DNA from: Oryzisolibacter propanilivorax
GTDB lineage: Bacteria > Pseudomonadota > Gammaproteobacteria > Burkholderiales > Burkholderiaceae_C
Direction: 5' to 3'
DNA: 64,000 nucleotides
NCBI RefSeq assembly: GCF_900103645.1
Contig: NZ_FNHP01000001.1
Location: 434,001-498,000 of the forward strand
A model generated the notes under the pieces. It did no database searches and was not told the DNA's origin. It saw only the letters and a list, made by a program, of their open reading frames with translations. Positions 50,747 through 64,000 of the stretch are shown piece after piece. Position 1 is the stretch's first letter, and every line of letters begins with the position of its first letter. The position numbers and the translations under genes are program-made.

Positions 50747-50757
50747 TTGCAACGCAA
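50747..50757. promoter_or_regulatory. Candidate PhaR-type operator before phaZ
   Basis: TTGC-GTT-GCAA (minus strand) is a perfect palindrome directly after TATATT, a possible -10 element, and 20-30 nt before the phaZ ATG. PhaR, the PHB-responsive repressor, is reported to bind TGC-N3-GCA type sites. The match is short and no phaR gene is in the window. Confidence 0.4.
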
Positions 50758-50799
50758 TATATCAGTGACAAAAAGCCTGACGGCCCGTGCATCTACTGA

Positions 50800-50827
50800 C
50801 ACCAAGTCGCTGAAGCGACACTAGGTG
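50800..50827. promoter_or_regulatory. Two-part hairpin in the phaZ upstream region
   Basis: CACC-N2-GTCGCT-GA-AGCGAC-N4-GGTG: nested stems of 6 and 4 bp, about 80 nt upstream of the phaZ ATG and downstream of the RelA/SpoT-domain gene. It may end that gene's transcript or act in phaZ control. Confidence 0.35.
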
Positions 50828-50834
50828 AAATGTT

Positions 50835-50861
50835 GATGCTATTTTTTGAATAGCGCAGTGC
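50835..50861 (+). repeat. Dispersed palindromic element copy 11, half copy
   Basis: GCTATT (50838-50843) / AATAGC (50849-50854) with a TTTTG loop corresponds to the ATAGCT-side box only; the CCCTTG hairpin is absent. Probably a remnant. Confidence 0.45.
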
Positions 50862-50893
50862 CGTTGAGTGTCAGACGCGCACCGCTGCTTGCA

Positions 50894-51922
50894 TCAGGAT
50901 TGGGCTTGTAGCCAGCCCTCGAAAGCCTGACGCGCGCTGTTGCGCAAAAGCCGACGGAACACCACCTTGTCGCTCAAATAAAGACTGTGGCGCATGGCGG
51001 TGAAGGCATTGAAGCTGCCCTGTGGGTTGGCGGTTTCGTAGAACTGCCGATAGCGCCTGACCGGCGCCAAGGTGGTACGCAGCAGCGTGTTGAACTGCGC
51101 CCGTGTCATGGCCGGGCAGGCGTCGTGGATCTCCTGCACGAACTGGTCCACCCGTGCCGCGTCGAAGGCATGCTCGGGAAAGAAATGCTGGGCGATGCGC
51201 AGGAAGGTGAAGGCATTCAGCGTGGCGCTGGCCGGGTTGGCGCGACTGCCGATGGCTTCCGCCTCGGCGTCGTCGTCGACGCGGCGCAGCTCGGCCTCCG
51301 TGGCCTCGCGGATCTGGCGAAACTCGCGGTCGGCCAGCTCGAACAGCGCCGACAGTACGTTGATGCGCCGCTTGAGCTCCGCCGGAATGGATTTCTTGTA
51401 CTTGATGCGGTGGTCCAGCACGCTCCAGGCGTCCTGGATGATGGTGCGCACCTGCAGCTCGAAGGGCAGGGCCGCATGCGTCTGCGGCTGCGAGCCCGGT
51501 GTCGGCTTCAGTCGCAGGTCCAGGTGCAGGCCCTTGTAACCGAACGAGGTCTCGGCCTGGGCCGCGCCGGTACGGTCGGTCACGTCGATGACCTCGTAAT
51601 GCGCCTGCACCAACTGCGCCACGCGCGCCAGTTCGTCCTCGTACAGGCAGACCACGCGCACGCCGATCAGGTCGGTGATGCACGGCGCTATCTCATAGGG
51701 TGTGCCGGCTTCTTCCAGCGCCGCGCGGTACTTGCGCGCGAACTTGCGCAGGCATTCGTCGCGGTCCTTCACCCGGCCCTCGACCTTGGCGACCTCCAGG
51801 CCGGGCGCCTGCGCCAGCAATTCCTGCAGATGTGCCACATGCAGCGCGCAGGCCTGCTCCAGCGCGGCATGCTCGCGTTGGTAGAAGGCATGGAAAGCGG
51901 CTTCCTCCGGCATCAGGGACAT
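50894..51922 (-). CDS. RelA/SpoT-domain protein, putative (p)ppGpp synthetase
   Basis: A 342-residue soluble protein with a RelA/SpoT nucleotidyltransferase domain at about 45-180 and no HD hydrolase, TGS or ACT domain. Residues matching the synthetase fold are GRVKDRDECLRKFARKY, Asp84 in ITDLIGVRVVCLY, SFGYKGLHLDLRL (128-133) and Glu155 in FELQVRTIIQDAWSVLDH. The C-terminal ~150 residues are helical and unlike typical short alarmone synthetases. It could make (p)ppGpp or a related product; activity is unproven. Upstream of phaZ on the same strand, an attractive link between starvation signalling and storage use, but only positional. Confidence 0.85.
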   Translation of the reverse strand: MSLMPEEAAFHAFYQREHAALEQACALHVAHLQELLAQAPGLEVAKVEGRVKDRDECLRKFARKYRAALEEAGTPYEIAPCITDLIGVRVVCLYEDELARVAQLVQAHYEVIDVTDRTGAAQAETSFGYKGLHLDLRLKPTPGSQPQTHAALPFELQVRTIIQDAWSVLDHRIKYKKSIPAELKRRINVLSALFELADREFRQIREATEAELRRVDDDAEAEAIGSRANPASATLNAFTFLRIAQHFFPEHAFDAARVDQFVQEIHDACPAMTRAQFNTLLRTTLAPVRRYRQFYETANPQGSFNAFTAMRHSLYLSDKVVFRRLLRNSARQAFEGWLQAQS

Positions 51923-52088
51923 GGCAGTACGGTCGGGTGGAGCAGGGATGGTGGAAGGCGGCCGGCAGAAACACGGCGGGCCATGCCGGGCTGGCCTGTC
52001 GGTGCGACGGCCCGCAGAACGTGCGCCGCCGCTGTGCAACGCGGCCGGCAGGCAGGGGTTGACCCCATCGGCGCGTGGGTGTGTCGCT

Positions 52089-53087
52089 TCATGCCGCCAC
52101 AGGCTCGGGCCGGATGCGCGCCAGCGCCATGACTTCGCGCGCCGGCAAGTGCTTCAGCCGATGGTCGCTCCACACCTGGCGCCAGCGCCGCGCGCCCGGC
52201 AGCCCGGCGCGCAGGCCCAGCATGTGGCGGGCGATGGCGTACCAGTGCGTGCCGTAGGCGGCGGCTTGCCGCTCCATGTAGTCCACCAGCAGTTCCTCGG
52301 CCTGCTCGCGCGTCAGCGCAGACGGCTGCGCGCCGAAGAACTGCTCGTCCCAGCGTGCCAGCCACCAGGGGTTGTGGTACGCCTCGCGCCCGACCATCAC
52401 GCCATCGACCAGCGCCAGCTGCTCGTGCACCGCCGCGTCGCCCGCCAGGCCGCCGTTGATGGCGATGGTCAGCTGCGGGAAGTCCTGCTTGAGCCGCGCC
52501 ACCACGTCGTAGCGCAGCGGCGGGATCTCGCGGTTTTCCTTCGGGCTCAGGCCCTTCAGCCAGGCATTGCGCGCATGCACGATGAACACGCGGCAACCGG
52601 CGTCGGCCACGGTGCCGACGAAGTCGCGCACGAAGGCGTAGTCCTCGGTGCGGTCGATGCCGATACGGTGCTTGACGGTGACCGGCAGCGCCGCCGCGTC
52701 CACCATGGCCTTCACGCAGTCGGCCACCAGGCGTGGTTCGTGCATCAGGCAGGCGCCGAAGGCGCCGCGCTGCACGCGCTCGCTGGGGCAGCCGCAGTTC
52801 AGGTTGACCTCGTCGTAGCCCCAGTCCTGCGCCAGCCGTGCGCAGCGCGCCAGGTCCTGCGGCTCGCTGCCGCCCAGCTGCAGCGCCAGCGGGTGCTCGG
52901 CGGCGTCGAAGCGCAAGTGCCGCGGCACATCGCCATGCAGCAGCGCGCCAGTGGTCACCATCTCGGTGTACAGCAGCGCGCGCCGGCTCAGCAGCCGGTG
53001 GAAGTAGCGGCAGTGCCGGTCGGTCCAGTCGAGCATGGGCGCGACCGACATGCGCCAGGGGCTGCAGGAATTGGACGAAACAGTCAC
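52089..53087 (-). CDS. dusA: tRNA-dihydrouridine(20/20a) synthase DusA
   Basis: FMN enzyme that reduces uridine to dihydrouridine in the tRNA D-loop. It shows RMSVAPMLDWTDRHCRYFHR, TEMVTTGALLHGD, DEVNLNCGCPSERVQ with the catalytic Cys, VTVKHRIGIDR, FIVHARNAWLKGLSPKENRE and GVMVGREAYHNPW, all specific to DusA. The GTG at 53087 (332 residues) keeps the short leader typical of relatives; the ATG at 53051 (320 residues) is the alternative. A palindromic element lies just upstream of the start. Confidence 0.94.
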   Translation of the reverse strand: MTVSSNSCSPWRMSVAPMLDWTDRHCRYFHRLLSRRALLYTEMVTTGALLHGDVPRHLRFDAAEHPLALQLGGSEPQDLARCARLAQDWGYDEVNLNCGCPSERVQRGAFGACLMHEPRLVADCVKAMVDAAALPVTVKHRIGIDRTEDYAFVRDFVGTVADAGCRVFIVHARNAWLKGLSPKENREIPPLRYDVVARLKQDFPQLTIAINGGLAGDAAVHEQLALVDGVMVGREAYHNPWWLARWDEQFFGAQPSALTREQAEELLVDYMERQAAAYGTHWYAIARHMLGLRAGLPGARRWRQVWSDHRLKHLPAREVMALARIRPEPVAA

Positions 53088-53092
53088 TTTGG

Positions 53093-53152
53093 TATGTTTT
53101 TGGCCTCTAGCCCTTTGTTTCAAAGGGCAGGCAGCTATAAATAGCGTAGCAA
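53093..53152 (-). repeat. Dispersed palindromic element copy 12
   Basis: Plus-strand order: TTTTTGGCCTCTAG, perfect 8-bp hairpin GCCCTTTG (53110-53117) / CAAAGGGC (53121-53128), AGGCAGCTATAAATAGCGTAG. A full-length copy immediately upstream of dusA and downstream of the MHYT-GGDEF gene. Confidence 0.8.
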
Positions 53153-53220
53153 CAGAGGGTGCGGCACGCAGATCTGCAGGCAGGCAGGCGGTACCGGCCC
53201 AGATGCGGGAAAACCCGCAA

Positions 53221-55308
53221 TCATACCGGCGCCCCCTGCGTGCCGGTGACCGCTCTGGCGCCGTGGCGGCAGATGCGGTCCTTGCCGGCCTGCTTGGACT
53301 GGTACATCGCCTGGTCGGCATGGCGCAGCAGCGCGTCGGCGCTGGCTCCGTCCAGCGGGTAAAGCGCGAAGCCCAGGCTGACGGACACCTGGCCGGTCCC
53401 GCCCGGCAGCGTCACCGGCTGGCGCACGGCATCCAGCACGCGCCGCAGCACTGGCAGGCCGGCGTCGGGCGTGTCCAGCTCGCCCAGCAGCAGCGCCATC
53501 TCGTCGCCGCCCAGCCGCGCCAGCGTGTCGTGCGCGCGCAGCAGCGCCTGCACGCGCCGGCCGACTTCGACCAGCAGGATGTCGCCGGCCTCGTGCCCGT
53601 GCCGGTCGTTGACCTGCTTGAAGCCGTCCAGGTCTAGGAAGCACACCGCCAGCAACTGGCCGCTGCGCTGCGCCTGGGCCATGGCCTGGCGCAACCGGTC
53701 CATCAGCAGCCGACGGTTGGGCAGGCCGGTCAGCGCGTCGTACAGGGCGATGCGCTCCAGCTCCTGCTGGTTCCGGCGGGCCTGGGTGACATCGCGGATG
53801 ACGACGATGAAGTGCCGCGCCGGCTGGTCACCGTCTTGCACCGCGGCGATCGACAGGTGCTGCACCAGCGCGTCGCCAAGGGCGGTGCGCGCCGCCAGTT
53901 CGCCCTGCCAGCGCCCACGCTCGCGCACCGCCGCCCACAGCGGTTCGGAATCCATGTCGGGCCACCAGTGCTCGATGTCCTGCCGCATGGCGCCCAGGCG
54001 CGTCACACCCATCAGGCGCTCGAAGGCCGGGTTCAGGTCCGTCACCTGCAGCCCGGCGTCCAGGATCAGCACTGCTTCGTTGCTGTGGTGGAACACGCTG
54101 GCGGCAATGCGCAGCTGAGCCTGGGTCTGCTTGAGCGCGGTCAGATCGGTCAGGAAGCCGACGAACACCGGCCGCTGCCGGGTGCCCGAGCGGCCCACCG
54201 CCAGTCGCAGCGGCAGCCGGCTGCCGTCCTTGCGCACGCCGAGCACTTCGCGTGCAGTGCCGATGACGTGTGCCTGGCCGGTTTGCAGGTAGCGCTGCAG
54301 GTGCCAGTCGTGCGCGCCGCGAAACGGCTCGGGCATCAGCAGGGTGACGTTGCGGCCATAGACCTCGGCCGCGCTCCAGCCGAAGATGCGCTCGGCCGAG
54401 CGGTTGAAATCCTGGATCAGGCCGTGCGCGTCGATGGTGACGATGGCGTCCACGGCGGTGTCCACCAGCGCCTGCAGCCGTTCCTCATTGCCGCGCACGC
54501 GCCGGTACAGCGCGCGGTAGCGCAGCAAGGCGTCTAGCAGCAGGGCCAGCAGTCCCACACCCAGGGTGGTCAGCGCCACCGCCAGCGCCAGCGGATGGCG
54601 CCAGCCCGACGGCAAGGGCGCCTCGGAGTCGGGCAAGCCAATGAAGCGCGCAGCGTGCATGCCGGTGTAGTGCATGGCCGCGAACGCCAGCCCCAGCGCC
54701 AGCGCTGATAGCAGCGGCATGGCGTGCTGCGCCCAAGTGCTGCGCCGCGGCAGTGCCAGGCGCAGCCACAGTGCGAGCAGCGCCAGCGCCACGGATAGCG
54801 CCAGTGAAGCGACGAAGGCCAGAGGCTCGTGGCGCAGTAGCGGTTGCAGCTGCATGGCTGCCATGCCGCTGTAGTGCATGGCACCGACGCCCAGGCCGAG
54901 CACGCAGCCACTGGCCAGCCACTGCGCCCGGCTGACGTATGGCCGGGCCAGCACCCGCAGCGCGACCCAGGCTGCCAGCAGCGCCGGCAGCAGCGACAGC
55001 GCCGTCAGCGGCAACCGGTAGCTGACGGACACCGGCAGGCGCAGTGCCAGCATGCCGATGAAGTGCATGGCCCAGATACCTGTGCCCAACGCCGCCGCAC
55101 CACCCAGCAGCGCCAGCCGGCGGCGCTGCGTGCCAGGCGGCAGGCGCCGGGTCGTCTCCGCCAGATGCAGGCCCAGGGCCGCGCTGGCAACCGCCACGGC
55201 CACCGACAGCAGCACCAATGCCGGGTCGTGATGGAAAGGCAGTGGTGTGCCGGGCCCGGGATTCAGCCAGAAAAAATGCTCCACCATCAGCCGCAGGAAG
55301 GAAACCAA
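53221..55308 (-). CDS. MHYT-PAS-PAS-GGDEF membrane signalling protein
   Basis: A 695-residue putative diguanylate cyclase. Seven or so TM helices in the first ~250 residues form an MHYT sensor with repeated motifs GIWAMHFIGMLAL, GVGAMHYSGMAAM and FAAMHYTGMHAAR, thought to bind metal or sense gases. Two PAS domains follow (about 275-395 and 400-515), then GGDEF at about 525-690. The active motif reads GGDEM instead of GGDEF; an RxxD inhibitory site (RAHD) stands five residues before it. There is no EAL domain. An alternative start is Met8. A strong terminator separates it from the upstream GntR gene. Confidence 0.92.
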   Translation of the reverse strand: MVSFLRLMVEHFFWLNPGPGTPLPFHHDPALVLLSVAVAVASAALGLHLAETTRRLPPGTQRRRLALLGGAAALGTGIWAMHFIGMLALRLPVSVSYRLPLTALSLLPALLAAWVALRVLARPYVSRAQWLASGCVLGLGVGAMHYSGMAAMQLQPLLRHEPLAFVASLALSVALALLALWLRLALPRRSTWAQHAMPLLSALALGLAFAAMHYTGMHAARFIGLPDSEAPLPSGWRHPLALAVALTTLGVGLLALLLDALLRYRALYRRVRGNEERLQALVDTAVDAIVTIDAHGLIQDFNRSAERIFGWSAAEVYGRNVTLLMPEPFRGAHDWHLQRYLQTGQAHVIGTAREVLGVRKDGSRLPLRLAVGRSGTRQRPVFVGFLTDLTALKQTQAQLRIAASVFHHSNEAVLILDAGLQVTDLNPAFERLMGVTRLGAMRQDIEHWWPDMDSEPLWAAVRERGRWQGELAARTALGDALVQHLSIAAVQDGDQPARHFIVVIRDVTQARRNQQELERIALYDALTGLPNRRLLMDRLRQAMAQAQRSGQLLAVCFLDLDGFKQVNDRHGHEAGDILLVEVGRRVQALLRAHDTLARLGGDEMALLLGELDTPDAGLPVLRRVLDAVRQPVTLPGGTGQVSVSLGFALYPLDGASADALLRHADQAMYQSKQAGKDRICRHGARAVTGTQGAPV

Positions 55309-55311
55309 AGG

Positions 55312-55355
55312 GCAACAAAAAGGGCGGGCGCCACGAGGGCGCCGCCCGCCGGGCG
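55312..55355 (-). terminator. Terminator after the GntR-family gene
   Basis: Minus-strand GGGCGGCGCC-CTCGT-GGCGCCCGCCC forms a near-perfect GC stem (one bulge) followed by TTTTTGTTG, starting about 55 nt after the regulator stop. Confidence 0.75.
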
Positions 55356-55406
55356 CGACGATAGCCGATCAGCCGCCGGCGCGCCGGCGCCGGGGTATCG
55401 CCGCCG

Positions 55407-56042
55407 TCAGCCGGCGGCTTCCAGCCCGTTGGTGAAATGCACCTGCATGGCGTGTGCCGTGCCGGCCGCATCGCGGGCGCGCAGCGCCGCCATCAGCGTG
55501 TCGTGCTCGGCCAGGGACTCCTGGATGCGGCCTTGCTTGAGCAGCGAGTTGTGCCGGTTCAGCTTCATGACCTTGCGCAGGTCGGCCACCAGCTGGCCGC
55601 GCCAGCGGTTGTCGGCCAGCTCCAGCAGGCGCATGTGAAAGCGCTCGTTCAACGCAAAGAAGCGTTCGCGGTCGTAGGTGGCGGCCGTCAGCTCGGCATG
55701 CAGCGTCTCCAGCTCCTGCAGCTGCGCCGGCGTGGCACGCGCGGCGACCACGGCGGCGGCGTCGGACTCCAGCAGCGCCAGCAGGTGGTAGACGTCGCGC
55801 AGGTCCTTGTCGCTCATCTCGGTGACATAGGCGCCGCGGCGTACTTTCATGGTCACCAGCCCTTCGGCGGCCAGCACCTTCAGCGCTTCGCGCAGCGGCG
55901 TGCGGCTGATGCCCAGCTCCTCGGCGATCTTCAGCTCGTCGATCCAGCCGCCCGGCTGCAATTCGCGCCGGAAGATGCGCTGGCGCAGCTGCTCGGCCAC
56001 CTGTTCGTACAGTGCCTTGGGAGTGAGGGAAAGGACGGACAT
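55407..56042 (-). CDS. GntR-family transcriptional regulator (FCD/FadR subfamily)
   Basis: A 211-residue regulator. The winged helix domain is at about 8-75 ([20 protein letters not shown], then [20 protein letters not shown] and RRGAYVTEM). The all-helical FCD effector domain (about 85-205) has the metal/ligand His pattern in [18 protein letters not shown] and [12 protein letters not shown]. It is divergent from scpA with a 126-nt gap, so control of the propionate/methylmalonyl genes is the natural inference; an organic acid or CoA-ester precursor could be the ligand. Confidence 0.93.
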   Translation of the reverse strand: MSVLSLTPKALYEQVAEQLRQRIFRRELQPGGWIDELKIAEELGISRTPLREALKVLAAEGLVTMKVRRGAYVTEMSDKDLRDVYHLLALLESDAAAVVAARATPAQLQELETLHAELTAATYDRERFFALNERFHMRLLELADNRWRGQLVADLRKVMKLNRHNSLLKQGRIQESLAEHDTLMAALRARDAAGTAHAMQVHFTNGLEAAG

Positions 56043-56168
56043 GCGCGGAATGTAACGCAGGAAAGTTATGAATTAATAATTATGGTTCGGGTAAACTCGG
56101 GTGAATGGGCGAACGACAGCGTACCGCTGCGGGCGCATCCGCCAACCTTGCGAACCACTTTCCTTCCC
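56043..56168. promoter_or_regulatory. Divergent GntR/scpA promoter region
   Basis: The gap contains a sharply AT-rich core (56066-56085, GTTATGAATTAATAATTATG), the expected place for both promoters and the regulator's operator. No clean FadR-type palindrome could be defined by eye. Confidence 0.4.
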
Positions 56169-58331
<2,163 letters not shown>

Positions 58332-58404
58332 AGTGCGGACGCTGCAAGCCGGCGCCGCTGCGCCGCTTGATGCGAGGCGCCCCGTTTCCCAACGACTGGA
58401 TGGC

Positions 58405-59433
58405 ATGACCCACCTCCTGCTGGAACCCCTGCTGCATGGCGCCCCAGCGGTGCGCCGCCGCGCTATGGCTAAGGCCATCACGCTGCTGGAATCGACCCGC
58501 GCCGACCACCGCGCACAGGCCGACGAACTGCTGACCGCGCTGTTGCCGCATACCGGGCGCGCGCTGCGCCTGGGGATCAGCGGTGTGCCCGGCGTCGGCA
58601 AGTCCACCTTCATCGAGGCGCTGGGCCTGCATCTCATCCGCGAGCACGGCCTGAAGGTGGCGGTGCTGGCCATCGACCCGTCCTCCACCGTCTCCGGTGG
58701 CTCCATCCTGGGCGACAAGACGCGCATGGAACAGTTGTCCGTGCACGAGCACGCCTACATCCGCCCCAGCCCCAGCGGCGGCACCCTGGGCGGCGTGGCC
58801 GAGAAGACGCGCGAGAGCCTGCTGGTGTGCGAGGCCGCCGGCTACGACGTGGTCGTCGTCGAGACCGTCGGGGTGGGCCAGAGCGAGATCGCGGTGCACG
58901 GCATGACAGACATGTTCTGCGTGCTGCAGCTGCCCAATGCCGGCGACGACCTGCAGGCCATCAAGAAGGGCGTGATGGAGCTGGCCGACCTGGTGGTCAT
59001 CAACAAGGCCGACATCGATCCCCATGCCGCCATGCGCGCGCAGGCGCAGATCACCTCCAGCCTGCGGCTGCTGATGCTGCACGGCAATCCCGACCACGAC
59101 TGGAAGGCCGGGCTGGTGTGGCGTCCCAAGGTCATCACGATCAGCGCGCTGCAGAGCCAGGGCGTGGACGAGTTCTGGGCCGCTGTGAGCGAGTTCCGCG
59201 CGCAGCAGACCGCCAACGGCCGGCTGGCGGCGCGGCGCGAGCGCCAGGCGCTGGCCTGGATGTGGGAGCGCATCGACGCAGGCCTCAAGCAGGCGTTTCG
59301 CCAGCATCCGGAGGTCAGGGCCTTGCTGCCGCAAATGCAGCAAGACGTCGCAGCCGGGCGCATCGCCGCCAGCACTGCAGCACGAAATCTGCTCTCAGCG
59401 CAATCCAGTCAAGCGTCGAGAGCTATCATTTAA
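58405..59433 (+). CDS. meaB: Methylmalonyl-CoA mutase-associated GTPase MeaB
   Basis: G3E-type GTPase that guards and reactivates the mutase by gating cofactor loading. The 342 residues have Walker [18 protein letters not shown], the [20 protein letters not shown] switch region, ETVGVGQSE and the base-recognition NKAD. It lies 73 nt after scpA. The final residues SSQASRAII and the TAA stop fall within a decayed palindromic element, so the C-terminus seems to have been set by that element. Upstream in-frame starts exist, but the ATG at 58405 gives the family N-terminus. Confidence 0.95.
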   Translation: MTHLLLEPLLHGAPAVRRRAMAKAITLLESTRADHRAQADELLTALLPHTGRALRLGISGVPGVGKSTFIEALGLHLIREHGLKVAVLAIDPSSTVSGGSILGDKTRMEQLSVHEHAYIRPSPSGGTLGGVAEKTRESLLVCEAAGYDVVVVETVGVGQSEIAVHGMTDMFCVLQLPNAGDDLQAIKKGVMELADLVVINKADIDPHAAMRAQAQITSSLRLLMLHGNPDHDWKAGLVWRPKVITISALQSQGVDEFWAAVSEFRAQQTANGRLAARRERQALAWMWERIDAGLKQAFRQHPEVRALLPQMQQDVAAGRIAASTAARNLLSAQSSQASRAII

Positions 59434-59444
59434 ATAGCAAATCA
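59412..59444 (-). repeat. Dispersed palindromic element copy 13, decayed, at the meaB stop
   Basis: AGAGCTATCATTTAAATAGC carries the AGCTAT...AATAG box of the family; the hairpin half is eroded. It contains the meaB stop codon. Confidence 0.5.
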
Positions 59445-59480
59445 ACCGTTCAGCGGTTCACTACAAGGACGAGCTTCACC

Positions 59481-61013
<1,533 letters not shown>

Positions 61014-61026
61014 GGGAGCGCGCGCG

Positions 61027-61500
61027 ATGAATGCGGATCAACGCTTTGACGACCTGGCCCGGCGCCTGGGTTATTCATTCGACGGCGAGATCAAGATCGG
61101 CGGCAACTACACGCCCTTGGTCGTTGACGTGGGGGTGGCCTATGTCAGCGGCCAGGTGCCCCGCGTGGGTGACAGCGTCGTCGTCACCGGCCGCGTGGGC
61201 GCCGAGGTGTCGCTGGAGCAAGCGCAGCTGGCAGCCAGGATCTGCGCGCTGCGCGCCCTGGCCCTGCTGCGCCGCCAGTTCGGCAGCCTGGAGCAGGTGA
61301 GCCGCATCCTGCGCATCACGGTTTTCGTGCAATGCACCGAATCGTTCACGCTCCACAGCGAAGTGGCGGACGGCGCGTCCGCCGTGCTCTTTGACGTGCT
61401 CGGCGAAGCCGGGCGGCACTCCCGCACCTCCGTCGGCGTATTCCAGTTGCCCAAGAACGCCAGCGTCGAGCTGGATCTGATGGCCTCCACCAAGGCCTGA
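61027..61500 (+). CDS. RidA/YjgF-family protein
   Basis: A 157-residue member of the RidA superfamily, whose founding members hydrolyse reactive enamine/imine intermediates. It shows GNYTPLVVDVGVAYVSGQVP, the trimer-forming helix QAQLAARICALRALALLRRQ, the conserved Arg in HSRTSVGVFQLPKNASVEL and the C-terminal LDLMA. It is ~30 residues longer than RidA itself, in a subgroup of unassigned function. It lies between pccB (13 nt) and pccA (22 nt), so it is co-expressed with propionyl-CoA carboxylase. Confidence 0.9.
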   Translation: MNADQRFDDLARRLGYSFDGEIKIGGNYTPLVVDVGVAYVSGQVPRVGDSVVVTGRVGAEVSLEQAQLAARICALRALALLRRQFGSLEQVSRILRITVFVQCTESFTLHSEVADGASAVLFDVLGEAGRHSRTSVGVFQLPKNASVELDLMASTKA

Positions 61501-61522
61501 GGCGCTCCTTATTCCTCACATC

Positions 61523-63568
<2,046 letters not shown>

Positions 63569-63571
<3 letters not shown>

Positions 63572-63627
63572 AATCGGCCTCCAGCCCTTGTACTACAAAG
63601 GCATCCAGCTATGAATAAGGGAGCAAA
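63569..63627 (-). repeat. Dispersed palindromic element copy 14, supplies a ribosome binding site
   Basis: Plus-strand order: AAATCGGCCTCCAGCCCTTG, hairpin GCCCTTGTA / ACAAAGGC (one bulge), CATCCAGCTATGAATAAGG, GAGCAAA. Its terminal GGGAGC box sits 8 nt before the GTG of the VOC gene and acts as its likely Shine-Dalgarno sequence. Confidence 0.8.
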
Positions 63628-63631
63628 TGAC

Positions 63632-64000
63632 GTGAATGCAGCCGCCACCGCCCGCCCGTTCCGGGTGCTGGGCATCCAGCAGGTCGCCATCGGCGGCACC
63701 GACAAGGCGCGCATGAAGACCCTGTGGGTGGACATGCTCGGCCTGACGCAGACCGGCACCTTCGTCAGCGAGCGTGAGAACGTGGACGAGGACATCCTGG
63801 CCATGGGCCGCGGCGCGCATGTGGTGGAGGTGGACATCATGCAGCCCCTGGACATCGACAAAAAGCCGGCGGTACACGCCACGCCGCTGAACCACATCGG
63901 CCTGTGGATCGACGACTTGCCACGCGCCGTCGAGTGGCTCACCGCGCAGGGCGTGCGCTTCGCGCCGGGCGGCATCCGCCGCGGCGCGGCCGGGCACGAC
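63632..64000 (+). CDS. VOC-family (glyoxalase fold) protein, 3' truncated by window
   Basis: The first ~123 residues of a vicinal-oxygen-chelate protein: [51 protein letters not shown], then [20 protein letters not shown]. Next to pccA and scpA, a methylmalonyl-CoA epimerase role is attractive, but the first metal-ligand position usually His (HVAI) reads Gln here, so this is uncertain. The GTG at 63632 has AAGGGAG 8 nt upstream; an in-frame ATG at 63611 lies inside the palindromic element and has no ribosome binding site. Confidence 0.8.
   Translation, partial: MNAAATARPFRVLGIQQVAIGGTDKARMKTLWVDMLGLTQTGTFVSERENVDEDILAMGRGAHVVEVDIMQPLDIDKKPAVHATPLNHIGLWIDDLPRAVEWLTAQGVRFAPGGIRRGAAGHD

Overview
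The window is a GC-rich (roughly two-thirds G+C) stretch of ordinary bacterial chromosome. Gene content and protein wording point to Burkholderiales, family Comamonadaceae (Acidovorax / Alicycliphilus / Melaminivora-like). The supporting signs are an ftsH gene starting with TTG, the block smc-zipA-ligA, the phaC-phaA-phaB set, the dapC-dapD-pilU-like-dapE-prmB block, the scpA-meaB-pccB-pccA propionate block, and many short palindromic repeats that I associate with this family. The genus cannot be settled from sequence reading alone. No rRNA, tRNA, CRISPR array, integrase or complete insertion sequence was seen.

Layout. 1-10469: end of carB, then greA, a DUF4149 membrane protein, a glycosyltransferase and yhbY (minus strand), rlmE, ftsH, folP, glmM and a GNAT acetyltransferase. 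10534-13682 (minus): a TolC-like outer-membrane protein, a rhodanese and a PIMT-family methyltransferase, then a TetR regulator divergent from msrA. 13823-20771: msrA, a BCCT transporter, an ABC exporter and a CHASE-PAS-GGDEF-EAL protein. 20940-28781: smc, zipA, ligA and a patatin-like esterase. 29065-34275: a class A penicillin-binding protein, a Nudix and an FAH-family enzyme, pgeF and a small membrane protein. 34424-38209: phaC, phaA and phaB. 38347-40547: a candidate 25-residue gene and yheS. 40640-41830: an AT-rich islet with one secreted protein of unknown function. 41661-47115 (minus): prmB, dapE, a PilU-like ATPase, dapD and dapC. 47278-55308: an unusual chemoreceptor, a lone RnfB, phaZ, a RelA/SpoT-domain protein, dusA and an MHYT-PAS-PAS-GGDEF protein. 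55407-64000: a GntR regulator divergent from scpA-meaB-pccB-ridA-like-pccA, then a VOC protein cut by the window end.

How it fits together. PhaA and PhaB make (R)-3-hydroxybutyryl-CoA, PhaC polymerises it, and PhaZ (13 kb away) breaks the polymer down. A TTGC-N3-GCAA palindrome in front of phaZ is a candidate PhaR-type operator. PccA/PccB carboxylate propionyl-CoA, and ScpA with its chaperone MeaB feeds the product to succinyl-CoA; the adjoining VOC protein may be the epimerase. Lysine synthesis (dapC, dapD, dapE) forms one operon that also carries a type IV pilus retraction-type ATPase and the L3 methyltransferase PrmB.

The most striking signal is a family of about 14 short (about 45-60 nt), relatively AT-rich, hairpin-forming elements sharing two blocks: an AGCCCTTGT/ACAAGGGCT hairpin and a flanking AGCTAT...AATAG(G)AGC box. 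They lie between genes, at gene ends, and also inside protein-coding genes in frame (DUF4149 gene, folP, ligA, pgeF, prmB, dapE). In dapE and pgeF they seem to add about 9 and 16 residues. This is reminiscent of Rickettsia palindromic elements. Other candidates for new biology are the isolated 25-codon transcription unit at 38232-38530 and the AT-rich islet.
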